Assembly: GCA_903813345.2 (NCBI GenBank)
Contig: CAIIXF020000007.1
Location: forward strand, 13,250,714-13,314,713
DNA: 64,000 nt
Direction of reading: 5' to 3'
Source of the DNA: Owenia fusiformis
Taxonomy: Eukaryota > Annelida > Polychaeta > Sabellida > Oweniidae
The position numbers and the translations under genes were made by a program. Below, piece by piece: positions 1 through 12,244 of the stretch (within the stretch, counting starts at the first letter, position 1; each line of letters starts with the position of its first letter). The notes below the pieces were generated by a model that saw only the letters and a program-made list of their open reading frames with translations, did no database searches and had not been told where the DNA came from.

Positions 1-2736
1 TTCTCTTCCAATAGGTCATTACCTTGCCAATGACTTATACCAATAGCACATTGCCCCAACTAATGGCCTTTTCTCTTCCAATAGGTCATTACCTTTCCAA
101 TGACTTATACCAATAGCACATTGCCCCAACTAATGGCCTTTTCTCTTCCAATAGGTCATTACCTTGCCAATGACTTATACCAATAGCACATTGCCCCAAC
201 TAATAGCTTTTTCTCTTCCAATAGGTCATTACCTTGCCAATGACTTATACCAATAGCATATTGCCCCAACTAATGGCTTTTTCTCTTCTTATAGGTGATT
301 ACCTTGCCAATGACTTATACCAATAGCACATTGCCCCAACTAATGGCTTTTTCTCTTCCAATAGGTCATTACCTTTCCAATGACTTATACCAATAGCACA
401 TTGCCCCAACTAATGGCCTTTTCTCTTCCAATAGGTCATTACCTTGCCAATGACTTATACCAATAGCACATTGCCCCAACTAATGGCCTTTTCTCTTCCA
501 ATAGGTCATAACCTTGCCATTGACTTATACCAATAGCACATTGCCACAACTAATGGCTTTTTCTCTTCCAATAGGTCATTACCTTTCCAATGACTTAGGC
601 CTATACCAATAGCACATTGCCCCAACTAATGGCATTTTCTCTTCCAATAGGTCATTACCTTGCCAATGACTTATACCAATAGCCCATTGCCACAACTAAT
701 AGCTTTTTCTCTTCCAATAGGTCATTACCTTGCCAATGACTTATACCAATAGCACATTGCCCCAACTAATAGCTTTTTCTCTTCCAATAGGTCATTACCT
801 TGCCAATGACTTATACCAATAGCACATTGCCCCAACTAATGGCCTTTTCTCTTCCAATAGGTCATTACCTTGCCAATGACTTATACCAATAGCACATTGC
901 CCCAACTAATAGCTTTTTCTCTTCCATTGGGTCATTACCTTGCCAATGACTTATACCAATAGCACATTGCCCCAACTAATGGCTTTTTCTCTTCCAATAG
1001 GTCATTACCTTGCCAATGACTTATACCAATAGCACATTGCCCCACCTAATGGCTTTTTCTCTTCCAATAGGTCATTACCTTGCCAATGACTTATACCAAT
1101 AGCACATTGCCCCAACTAATGGCCTTTTCTCTTCCAATAGGTCATTACCTTGCCAATGACTTATACCAATAGCACATTGCCCCAACTAATGGCCTTTTCT
1201 CTTCCAATAGGTCATTACCTTTCCAATGACTTATACCAATAGCACATTGCCCCAACTAATGGCTTTTTCTCTTCGAATAGTTCATTACATTGCCAATGAC
1301 TAATACCAATAGCATATTGCCCCAACTAATGGCCTTTTCTCTTCCAATAGGTCATTACATTGCCAATGACTTATGCCAATAGCACATTGCCCCAACTAAT
1401 GGCCTTTTCTCTTCCAATAGGTCATTACCTTGCCAATGACTTATACCAATAGCACATTGCCCCAACTAATGGCCTTTTCTCTTCCAATAGGTCATTACCT
1501 TGCCAATGACTTATACAAATAGCACATTGCCCCAACTAATGGCTTTTTCTCTTCCAATAGGTCATTACATTGCCAATGACTTATACCAATAGCACATTGC
1601 CCCAACTAATGGCTTTTTCTCTTCCAATAGCTCATTACCTTGCCAATGACTTATACCAATAGCACATTGCCCCAACTAATAGCTTTTTCTCTTCCAATAG
1701 GTCATTACCTTGCCAATGACTTATACCAATAGCACATTGCCCCAACTAATAGCTTTTTCTCTTCCAATAGGTCATTACCTTGCCAATGACTTATACCAAT
1801 AGCACATTGCCCCAACTAATGGCTTATTCTCTTCCAATAGGTCATTACCTTGCCAATGACTTATACCAATAGCACATTGCCACAACTAATAGCTTTTTCT
1901 CTTCCAATAGGTCATTACCTTTCCAATGACTTATACCAATAGCATATTGCCCCAACTAATAGCTTTTTCTCTTCCAATAGGTCATTACCTTTCCAATGAC
2001 TTATACCAATAGCATATTGCCCCAACTAATGGCTTTTTCTCTTCCAATAGGTCATTACCTTGCCAATGACTTATACCAATAGCACATTGCCCCAACTAAT
2101 GGCTTTTTCTCTTCCAATAGGTCATTACCTTGCCAATGACTTATACCAATAGCACATTGCCCCAACTAATGGCTTTTTCTCTTCCAATAGGTCATTACCT
2201 TGCTAATGACTTATACCAATAGCACATTGCCCCAACTAATGGCTTTTTCTCTTCCAATAGGTCATTACCTTGCCAATGACTTATACCAATAGCACATTGC
2301 CCCAACTAATGGCTTTTTCTCTTCCAATAGGTCATTACCTTGCCAATGACTTATACCAATAGCACATTGCCCCAACTAATGGCTTTTTCTCTTCCAATAG
2401 GTCATTACCTTGCCAATGACTTATACCAATAGCACATTGCCCCAACTAATAGCTTTTTCTCTTCCAATAGGTCATTACCTTGCCAATGACTTATACCAAT
2501 AGCACATTGCCACAACTAATAGCTTTTTCTCTTCCAATAGGTCATTACCTTTCCAATGACTTATACCAATAGCATATTGCCCCAACTAATGGCTTTTTCT
2601 CTTCCAATAGGTCATTACCTTGCCAATGACTTATACCAATAGCACATTGCCCCAACTAATAGCCTTTTCTCTTTCAATAGGTCATTACCTTGCCAATGAC
2701 TTATACCAATAGCACATTGCCCCAACTAATGGCTTA
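1..2736. repeat. 70-bp minisatellite array (about 39 copies, cut by window start)
   Basis: A 70-bp unit repeats head to tail from the first base to about 2736, so the array continues outside the window. Unit starts fall at 1, 71, 141 and onward. One 6-bp insertion near 597-603 shifts the register and later units keep it (start at 637). Copies differ by scattered substitutions, mainly at GGCCTT/GGCTTT/AGCTTT and CCTTGCC/CCTTTCC. Each unit carries three CCAAT pentamers in the same orientation, at unit positions 8, 27 and 40. Stop codons break all frames, so it is not coding. Confidence 0.97.
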
Positions 2737-3252
2737 TTAGGGTCTTTCCAATGAATTATTTACATTTTCATCTGTTAATCCCTTATTGATATGCTTGACT
2801 GCTGTTTATCAGTATAAAGCTATTTTTCACAATTTCCTAGTGTTAGAAAATCGAGGTCATTCAACAAACATGATTGCATGTCACGTTTTCTTGGATTAAA
2901 TGATCCTAAGCGACAAATGGAAATGATTGAATTGATCACTTGTTTCATCTCCTTGTGCTTTGCACATCAAGCCTTTGTAGTTTTCTTCTACCTTTGATGT
3001 GCAAATGTTTGTTGTTCCTCCATTGGATTACTGTCAGAACCATGTGCTCTCATATCAGGTTATTCATGTTTACTTAAAGCTAATTTTATTAATGCAATTG
3101 ATACTTCAAAGCTGATCCAATGAATTATAGAATCACACTGGATATATTATACAGATAATAGTTGCAGTTTACTTTGAAAGCTGTATACATGAACACCTTT
3201 GTAATATAAAATCCTCTCAGTCCAAATTTGTTATCTATCATTAACTCACATA
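2737..3252. other. Non-repetitive AT-rich spacer
   Basis: No supported gene. It holds one hairpin, listed separately, and ends at the TA dinucleotide that flanks the first mariner element. Confidence 0.5.
2959..3005. other. 12-bp perfect stem-loop
   Basis: TTTGCACATCAA at 2959-2970 is the exact reverse complement of 2994-3005, leaving a 23-nt loop. This is seen directly. Any function (small RNA, recombination relic) is unknown. Confidence 0.6.
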
Positions 3253-4214
3253 CAGGGTGACCCCAAAAAATGCAACCCTCCATTTCTTCAATATTTTTCT
3301 TAAATGGAGGTTGATTGCTCTGAAATTTGGCATACAAGGATTTCATTCTATGTGGGATCCTCTGGCAAAGTTTCAATAATCATAGTCTAATATTGATAGA
3401 GTTATGGTCGTTCCAAAATATGCTCCAAATGTCGTCCATTTCCAATGTTAGGTTTTCGGATGAATCACATTCACTTCTTTCTGAACATGTAAACTCAAGA
3501 AATAAAGTGTTCTGGGATCACAAATTCCAGATGAAGTGCTTCAAAGGCCCCTACATTATGTTAAATGCACAGCTTGGGCTGCCAATTTCCAAACATGAAA
3601 TCATCAGCCCCTTTTGGTTTGAGGTTGATAATGGCAACACTGTTACTGTTAACACACAGCGCAATATTGGCGTTCCCAGGAAGTTCTAGGCAGTTCTAGA
3701 GTGACATAGAGGCTTCAATAGACAAGAACAGTGGTTCTAGAAGGATGGAGCTACTCCTCACACTTCTAATGATAGCATAGCCTGGCTCACTAGTCATTTC
3801 TATGAGAAGATTATCTCTCCTAGGACGGAGAACACATGGTCATCCCACAGTCTTGATCTCAATGCCCTTGACTTCTATATATGGGGTTATTTAAAGGATA
3901 ATGTGTATGAAAATAACCCTACTGCAATTGCAGAACTCCACCAAGCAATGGCTGCAAAAATTTGAGCCATACCCATGGGGAAGAATGCATCCGTGTTATG
4001 AACAGTTTTCCTTGAACATTGCAAGTTTGTTTTCAGCGAAATTGACGACATCTGGAGCATATTTTGAAACAACCATAACTCTATCAATATAAGACTATGA
4101 TTATTAAAACTTTGCCAGAGGATCCCACATTGAATGAAGTCCTTGTGTGCCAAATCTCAGAGCAATTTACCTCCATTTAAGAAATGGAGGGTTACATTTT
4201 TTTGGGTCACCCTG
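3253..4214 (+). mobile_element. Deleted Tc1/mariner element with long terminal inverted repeats
   Basis: The element is 962 bp and is flanked by TA at 3251-3252 and 4215-4216, the standard Tc1/mariner target duplication. Its ends start CAGGGTGACCC and match as inverted repeats for about 180 bp (roughly 3253-3443 and 4037-4214). The left arm has an extra 11 bp near 3288. Each arm contains a small palindrome, CCTCCATTT...AAATGGAGG. Between the arms is a broken transposase catalytic region. The left arm runs directly into that region, so the N-terminal DNA-binding part is missing. It is a dead, non-autonomous copy that could only have moved with help from another element. Confidence 0.9.
3447..4000 (+). 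pseudogene. Mariner transposase catalytic domain, broken (DD41D spacing)
   Basis: This is the catalytic core of a Tc1/mariner (DDE_3-type) transposase, which would cut and join element ends. Seen in one frame: FSDE with its Asp at 3459-3461, the stretch ISKHEIISPFWFE, then KDGATPHT with the second Asp at 3744-3746, then SLDLNALDFYIWGYLKDNVY with the third Asp at 3870-3872. The second and third Asp are separated by 41 residues, as in the DD41D branch of the superfamily. Two in-frame TAG codons interrupt it: one at 3687-3689, and one at 3738-3740 where related proteins usually have Gln before the DG. A TGA follows at 3963-3965, after which similarity drifts out of frame. There is no N-terminal helix-turn-helix region. 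Placement in the superfamily is firm. The DD41D branch is inferred from spacing alone. Confidence 0.85.
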
Positions 4215-5884
4215 TATTAGAAACCTTGAAATGTGAACACCTGCTAATCTGAACATTTGTGGTTGTTCCAAGTGGCATTTTCATTGAGACAGATTTTACT
4301 GGAGTTATGTTATGATTGCATTTGGTTTTTGATAATTTTATTGCCTATATTTACAAGCTAAATTGAGCATTGTGTCGAATGGTCTATCTGTCCATCTGTC
4401 CTTTCTTTTAACAATTTTTGGACATGTTAACTGTCAAAATTGTTTACTGGCAAGTCCAATTTTGCTCATTATATCAATATCAGTGAAGGCACTGAATCAC
4501 AAGCTACATTTTTCTCCATTTTAAATATGTTAAAGTATAATACCAGAATGAGATAACATCAACAGATGCAGCTAGTTTGTATTACATAACTTAATACTTC
4601 ATCTAAACAAACAACAAGCAATCTAATATTTGCAGTTTTGAAACATTTCATAAAACAGTCCTATGTTACAATCCTGTGTTATTATATGTTTGTATTCTGG
4701 AATATTCTGCGTTGCTATATCATTTATTTCATAGGTTTGGGATATTAGGGTTTTGTTTTCCCCATGGCAGGTTGTACATAACTTGCTATTATATGTCCTG
4801 TAGTTCATTGGGCTCCTATTCTTACTCATTCATTCATGATGAACTGTTAGGTACAAATAAGTAAAGCTATTTTGTGAAGCCCATAATTCACTGATTACTT
4901 GGCATGCCAGATAGAAAGCACCAAAAGTAACATAATTTTTTACTTTTATCTTGGTTACCTGTGCTGTTTATCTGGAACAGATCAGACATGTTTATTAGCA
5001 GCCATGCAGAAGATCCACAAATCATTGATAAAACAGTGTATGATATATCATGTATCAAAATTAATTAAGACTTAGTGTCAAGATTAAGTAGGAAGAAATC
5101 TGATAGCTGATTGAGGTAAAGTTTACATGGATGATATTCTTATTCACTTAAGTGCTGAATGAATTACTAAATTACAAGTTTTTGCAAATATAAATGCTAC
5201 ATTAAATAGTACAATCCAAAACAGGCGGTAAAAAGTTATTTGGGTTACCAAGAATTATATAAAAATCATTTGAGAGTCAAATTTTTTACAAAAATAATAC
5301 ACATAGGGTTAGTGTTGTAACGTTTGAAACATTTGAGATGACCCCTTTTGAGCACCTTCGTGGCCAAATAAATATGTTCAGTTACATTGCAGTTGAACTA
5401 TGATTATATATACGTGAAACTCTACCTATACAGGTATTCACAAGTCCAGGAATCAGAAACATGAGAAATTAAAGCAGCAGGTATCCTAAATAAATCACTG
5501 AGTTCAATGAATTAGATACATTTCAATCATCCATGGAGCTCTCTACTCAGGTACTGGAATGGCAGGTTGAGCTTTAGCCTTTTGAAGTTAGCCAGGTGAA
5601 CACTATCAGTAAATTATTGTAATTAGTGATTTTAAACTGATAATTGGGCTCATATTAAAATGAGACTTTATGAAACTGGAACCTATATACCAAATGGGGT
5701 GTTTTCCATATTATTGTAAACACTTATACGGATGGAAAATGAAATAAATAAAAATAATTCCGCATGAAACATTCTAATTTGTAAGAATGCCTCATTCAAG
5801 CTGTGCATAGCACAATGACATGTCAAAGTTTCTATTTGCTATCAGATATCTGCATAATCAAATTGAAATACAAACCTTCTTAAC
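4215..5884. other. AT-rich spacer, nothing recognised
   Basis: No recognised gene, RNA or repeat. Short open frames on both strands are AT-rich and resemble no family I know. Confidence 0.4.
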
Positions 5885-6190
5885 TGTGTTTTATGCATAA
5901 TATCATTGACTATGTTGTAAATACAATGCATAACATAATTGACTGTGTTGTAAATACAATTCATAATATCATTGATTGTGTTGAAAATACAATTCATTAT
6001 ATCATTGATTGTGTTGTAAATACAATTTATAATATCATTGATTGTGTTGAAAATACAATTCATAATATCATTGATTGTGTTGAAAATACAATTCATAATA
6101 TCATTGATTGTGTTGTAAATACAATTTATAATATCATTGATTGTGTTGAAAATACAATTCATAAATCATTGATTGTGTTGAAAATACAAA
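5885..6190. repeat. 33-bp minisatellite (about 9 copies)
   Basis: Units of 33 bp are built on TTGATTGTGTTG followed by TAAATACAATTCATAATATC. Because 33 is a multiple of 3 and the unit lacks stops in some frames, open frames of about 100 codons appear on both strands over the same bases, reading as 11-residue repeats such as NTIHNIIDCVE. Opposed open frames over one repeat are best read as a by-product of the period. One copy near 6160 has a 5-bp deletion. Confidence 0.93.
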
Positions 6191-7067
6191 GTCATTCTGC
6201 TGTGGCTTTAAACCTGATAAGTGAAACCAAGTCCTGATTAAGTGTTATTTACACCACTGTGGTATTATCTGATATTACCAGTGAGAATATCAAGTTTACC
6301 AAAAACAAAGATTTTTATTACATCTGCACCTTTAATGCATGCTCCTACTCTATCATGTGTATGAACTGGGAGTTGGGTTCAGAAAAGAACTGGCATGAAT
6401 TATTTTGGAGTTGGAACAGAGGCTTGAAATCCTAATAGCTGCCTGACTACATATGGCAACCAGTTTTCACTCTTGGCAATGAACTTGGAAAAAGTAATGC
6501 CCATTAGGCAATGGACTGAATACCAACATAGTGAATTGTAGCAATATATTGTTTTCAACCTAAGTTGGAAATATCGTCATTCTCATCACATTTGTCTCAG
6601 GAGAAATATGGATGAGTAGAATTGAGATGTCATCTTTAATCATGTTGTTTGAAGTTAGACTGAAAAATATGAATATATTGGAAATATTATATTACCGTTT
6701 TTATCTATTTTCTAATTTCTTCATCTGTGATAAAAATCAATTTGGTGTTTTTGGTAAAAGTAAGGCAAATTCATCAGGTTTTGATTTAACTTTTTCTCAA
6801 ATATAGTTTTCTGAGATTCTAACATGTAACAAAGGATTTTAAAACTAAAGCCATATGTTGGTGCGCTTTTTCTGAACAAGGGGCCCCCAAAGTGCCAATA
6901 TTGTACTAAAGTGGGTGTGGCACTTCCTCATTTGATTCCATGAAAAATTCGGATTTTCATCCCAAAACACACTTTGGAGTTTTTAACATTTTCCCAAACT
7001 CATCATTGTTCATCATTTTCAACTTTGTCCAGGAGACATACTTTTTAAAAAAAAATTATAGGTTTTA
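6191..7067. other. AT-rich spacer, nothing recognised
   Basis: No supported gene. Around 6855-7060 the base composition shifts (a GGGGCCCCC run, GTGGGTGTGG), which may mark an old unclassified repeat leading into the inverted repeat at 7068. Confidence 0.35.
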
Positions 7068-7196
7068 CACAACTGCTTGTGTATTGAAATCTTGGGGTTG
7101 AAAATAAGCTAGATTTGTGGTTATTTAGATTTTAGTTTTATGTCAACTACTGACAATGTTTTAAAACTTCAAGATTTCAATACACAAGTAGTTGTG
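7068..7196. repeat. 27-bp inverted repeat with 75-bp spacer
   Basis: Arms 7068-7094 and 7170-7196 are reverse complements with one mismatch; the core is CTTGTGTATTGAAATCTTG. The size suits a small foldback element or hairpin transcript. No flanking target duplication was identified. Confidence 0.7.
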
Positions 7197-9730
7197 GTGG
7201 TGATTTGTATTATGGGGGTATTTGCACCTAAACCCCTCCCTCTTACATACCTCAACTTACAATGAGGTGAAGTAGATTGGGAAGGAGGATGGGGTCCAGA
7301 GACCTTAGAATGCAAACTAAAAGAACTGAGTTAGTTAGATGCTGAAGAGAATTTCTCAGTGGCCCTCAGTACATCTCTGCAACTCAAAAAGTGATATATT
7401 TCATCTGATTCAACAATCTGACAGTTTCTGCCAGAATACCTCAAATTGTAATGTGTGTTACTTGTCAGTTTAACATGTTAAGTGTCAACGTAACCTGGTA
7501 ATATATATATCTTTAGGATAATGTATACCTATTTCCTGTCAGTCTCAGGTGTCTGCTATTATGCACTTGTTTTTTCCCAGGAATTTCTATTTTTGTTGAA
7601 GCAAGTATAGTCTTCGGTTGTTATTGTTAGGGTTTTGATATATTTTGTTAAAGCAGATGGTTTACATTAAAACTTGATTATTGTTGCCTCGGTGGGAATA
7701 GATCAGCCATTTTGTATACTTAGATTCTGTTTATATTCATATAATGTTGGAATCAATCTAATTAGCTGCAACATGAGTTGCAGACAAGAGTTTATTCTGC
7801 AGTTGCATTCTGAAGGTACAGTGGAATCATCATTAGCAGTAGGCAACATGTAAAAGGACCAGGTATAGTATGGCAAGTAACTTCGACACCTTTCTTTTTA
7901 TTAAAGCAATACGTTTAAGTGAAGTCCCAATGATAATAAAGGTATCAATCCAACTCTCTGAAAAGCTATGAATTAGGACCCCACCTGGAAAGATAACATA
8001 TGGTGTTAATGAGAAATGTCATATTTAGATTGAGAAAGTACTCATGGTAAAAGATATGACTCTGAAATCACTTGTCATACCTGGTCCTTTCCCTGGTTGA
8101 CTGCTAAAATCTGTTCTTTTGATAAATACATGTTCCTGTTTGGCCACATCCATATTAATTTTATATTTCATACTATAAATGAATGTATAATATATGCAGT
8201 TTTTTTCATAGAATTATCCAGAATGCAATTCTGCATGATGTTTTTATCCAAATATACAACTAATTTATACAATAATCATGTTTTAATATCAGACTTGGTC
8301 TTATGTGGAATTAAGAATAAATATAATATTATTTGGTTGATTAACTCATCTTCAAGCATATTTTGTGCAAATAACTGCCTAATAAAGGACTCATTTGTAT
8401 TCAGCATGTCCTGCAAATATAATAGATTAATAGGGACCAAGTTATTCCTCAAGTCTGTCCATGTGAAATGTTATAATTTGCCTATTCAATATTCTTCAAT
8501 GTAAGTTCAGCAAATGCCTTTTATATGGTTTTAAAGATTGAAAAAATGCATAATAAGCAGTGTTGTATGTAGAAGACTAGAGTGGATTACTTACTTCACA
8601 TAAAAATATCTCATAAGACTTGGTCAAATATAAAAATCAGAGGTCACTTGAAAGCTAAAAACATTCACAGTAAAGCCAGAATGGCAAAAAAGCTTCATAT
8701 GAATAATTTATAAAATGTTGTACGACAAGTATTTCCTTCTATGTTCATCTCAATAAGTTTGTCAGAGTATCTTAAAATGAACATAAATAAGATGCTATAA
8801 TTGACATTTGCACAAATTAAATTGTGGCTGTGATGTGCCATTTCTAACTTCCCAATTAAATTCTTCATCAAAAGGAAATTGTCAATTGAAGAAGCTCGAT
8901 TTACAGAGACAACATAACATAAAGAATTTCCTTATTATACCTTCTTTGCATCATTGATCCTTTTGGCTTATGCAGTCCGACACAAGTTTATATTGACATG
9001 TATTGGAAAATGCTCTAATTAGATGTTTATATATATTTAACAAACTCAGATCCCCTAATGCAGAGAGCTCTTTGGGGTTTAAAAGTTAATCCCCCAATTA
9101 ATCCCCATTCAGATATCCTAAATAAAAACATAAAGTCAACATTTTAGTCAATTTTTTGTTTTGGTTGCTATTTTCAGGTCACTCTAAAAGATGGCAGAAA
9201 TGAAGGATTGATTCATATTACAATAACAATCAGACCTTAGGATTTGAACAAGTCACAACATTAATGTCTCATTGATTAAATAAATACCACAAAGAGCCGC
9301 TCATGTTGTGACATTGCATTGGGAACATAAAAGTGCAACTGCATTATTGGATTACAACTTTGAGGTAAGCGATTATGGATTGTCTTGCGCTGTTGCGTAA
9401 TAAAAATTATATATTATCAGTATTTTCGTCAAGAAACAAAGCATATAGAGCGTGGCGGATCTATATAATTGATCAGTTTTTTTTCAGAACAAAGAGAAAT
9501 ATATGTTGTAGTAGAGTTGGATTGTTTTTAAGCCATAATAACTTCCAGATATTGATAATGCAAACAATTACATCAGTCTTCAAGGAATTGTAAGATACAA
9601 TGAGTTTTGATCATACCTTTTAGACCCATACCATCTTAGTCTTTTCCCTGTTCTTTCCTTAACATCTACATTTTGCCAAAAACATATGAGCATTTTACAA
9701 AAGTTATCAGAGCTACCTACCATTATTTAC
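7197..9730. other. AT-rich spacer with weak inverted repeats and one unremarkable ORF
   Basis: An imperfect inverted pair, AAAGGACCAGGTAT near 7855 and ATACCTGGTCCTTT near 8077, brackets about 240 bp and may be an old MITE. An ATG-started frame at 8130-8504 (124 codons, rich in I, F, N, Y) matches no family I know and its composition is what random AT-rich DNA gives. Nothing else recognised. Confidence 0.35.
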
Positions 9731-10404
9731 AGGGTGATACAGAAGTATAGTCAAAGATGTTGCCATTTCAATACTACTTTTCTAATTATCCTGAAACTGG
9801 GACAGATGTTCCCCAAACATTAATGAAGTAATATACATGTATACAGGTACTGCCACAAATAGTTGGTACCTGATCAAGACCCCTTCAAACCCTTTTCACA
9901 TGATGAAAGGGGAGAAGAGCTGTTGAAGAGATGTCATTTTAAATAAAATGCTCCAAACATACCAAACTATATCCCAAATGATAACAAAAAAGTATCGAGA
10001 AATATTTTTTTTCTCAGCCATGATTATATATATATCAGATTTAACATGATTGAAGACTGCCAAAATCAACAAATCTGTCAAAACGAAGATGTTTGTTTGC
10101 ATTAATTCTGGTGGGCTGAAGTTAAAATTCCACAGAGATGAGTATAGAATCAATGTTCTCACAGAAATCATCTTTATTCTGAAGGATTCCAAGCTATCCA
10201 TAGATCAAGATTAAAACCTGATATGGATGTCTGTTGAATTCAGAACATGCTGCTGGCCACTTTATTGGAATGCTCGGGTACTGAGTCTTATATTCAGATG
10301 CTAAAAATTAGCTCAAAACTTAGATTTCTGCACTATTATCCAATATTTGATAGTTCTCCATATATTATTGAGACGGGGATTAAAACATTGAATTAAAAAA
10401 GCAT
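9731..10404. other. Possible DNA-transposon fragment beside the 49-bp array
   Basis: The start, ACAGGGTGATACAGAAG, resembles a Tc1/mariner-type terminus such as the one at 3253. No matching right end, no complete transposase motif and no second TA could be found. Treat it as an unproven fragment. Confidence 0.2.
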
Positions 10405-12172
10405 GTCAGGTTTAATAATCACCCTATACATATTGATTGTACCAATTTCGAATGGTAGGTTTAATAATCACCCTATACATAGTAATCGCACCAATTTCGA
10501 ATGGTAGATTTAATAATCACCCTATAAGTAGTGATCGCACCAATTTCGAATGGTAGATTTAATAATCACCCTTTACATAGTGATCGCACCAATTTCGAAT
10601 GGTAATTTAATAATCACCCTATACATATAGTGATCGCACCAATTTCGAATGATAGATTTAATAATCACTCTATACATATTGATCGCACCAATTTCGAATG
10701 GTAGATTTAATAATCACCCTATACATAGTGATCGCACCAATTTCGAATGGTAGGTTTAATAATCACCCTTTACATAGTGATCGCACCAATTTCGAATGGT
10801 AGGTTTAATAATCACCCTATACATAGTGATCGCACCAATTTCGAATGGTAGGTTTAATAATCACCCTATACATAGTGATCGCACCAATTTCGAATGGTAG
10901 GTTTAATAATCACCCTATACATAGTGATCGCACCAATTTCGAATGGTAGGTTTAATAATCACCCTATACATAGTGATCGCACCAATTTCGAATGGTAGAT
11001 TTAATAATCACCCTTTACATAGTGATCGCACCAATTTCGAATGGTAATTTAATAATCAGCCTATACATATAGTGATCGCACCAATTTCGAATGATAGATT
11101 TAATAATCACTCTATACATATTGATCGCACCAATTTCGAATGGTAGATTTAATAATCACCCTATACATAGTGATCGCACCAATTTCGAATGGTAGGTTTA
11201 ATAATCACCCTTTACATAGTGATCGCACCAATTTCGAATGGTAGGTTTAATAATCACCCTATACAAAGTGATCGCACCAATTTCGAATGGTAGGTTTAAT
11301 AATCACCCTATACATAGTGATCGCACCAATTTCGAATGGTAGGTTTAATAATCACCCTATACATAGTGATCGCACCAATTTCGAATGGTAGGTTTAATAA
11401 TCACCCTATACATAGTGATCGCACCAATTTCGAATGGTAGGTTTAATAATCACCCTATACATAGTGATCGCACCAATTTCGAATGGTAGGTTTAATAATC
11501 ACCCTATACATAGTGATCGCACCAATTTCGAATGGTAGGTTTAATAATCACCCTATACATAGTGATCGCACCAATTTCGAATGGTAGATTTAATAATCAC
11601 CCTTTACATAGTGATCGCACCAATTTCGAATGGTAATTTAATAATCAGCCTATACATATAGTGATCGCACCAATTTCGAATGATAGATTTAATAATCACT
11701 CTATACATATTGATCGCACCAATTTCGAATGGTAGATTTAATAATCACCCTATACATAGTGATCGCACCAATTTCGAATGGTAGGTTTAATAATCACCCT
11801 TTACATAGTGATCGCACCAATTTCGAATGGTAGGTTTAATAATCACCCTATACAAAGTGATCGCACCAATTTCGAATGGTAGGTTTAATAATCACCCTAT
11901 ACATAGTGATCGCACCAATTTCGAATGGTAGGTTTAATAATCACCCTATACATAGTGATCGCACCAATTTCGAATGGTAGGTTTAATAATCACCCTATAC
12001 ATAGTGATCGCACCAATTTCGAATGGTAGGTTTAATAATCACCCTATACATAGTGATCGCACCAATTTCGAATGGTAGGTTTAATAATCACCCTATACAT
12101 AGTGATCGCACCAATTTCGAATGGTAGGTTTAATAATCACCCTATACATATAGTGATCGCACCAAATTTCAG
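10405..12172. repeat. 49-bp minisatellite array (about 36 copies) with higher-order repeats
   Basis: The unit is about 49 bp, built on GTAGGTTTAATAATCACCC, TATACATAGTGATCGCACC and AATTTCGAATG. A distinctive run of variants (GGTAATTT, then GATAGATTT, then CACTCTATACATATTG) recurs starting at 10601, 11043 and 11632. Blocks of about 442 and 589 bp, or 9 and 12 units, were therefore copied as a whole. Nearly every unit keeps a TTCGAA site and a GATCGC, giving two CpGs per unit. Not coding. Confidence 0.97.
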
Positions 12173-12244
12173 ATGGTGGTAATACCATTGTATGACAGAA
12201 TCCCTTTCTGGGGCAAGGCAAATATCTTCCTTTAGTATTTCATA

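Noticed and set aside
1-2736. CRISPR-like array
   Set aside because: Units are contiguous with no unique spacers between constant repeats, and there are no cas-like genes. It is a minisatellite, as are all other arrays here.
5842-6237. Repeat proteins of 106 and 114 residues on opposite strands
   Set aside because: Both frames come from the same 33-bp tandem repeat. A period divisible by three keeps frames open on both strands without coding.
8097-8504. 135-codon open frame
   Set aside because: It begins with TTG, its first ATG is at 8130, composition is typical of AT-rich random DNA, and no domain is visible.
9731-10430. 49-bp array born from the right end of a mariner starting at 9731
   Set aside because: ACAGGGTGAT at 9731 and AATCACCCTATA in the array unit share only about 9-10 bp, and similarity ends at once beyond that.
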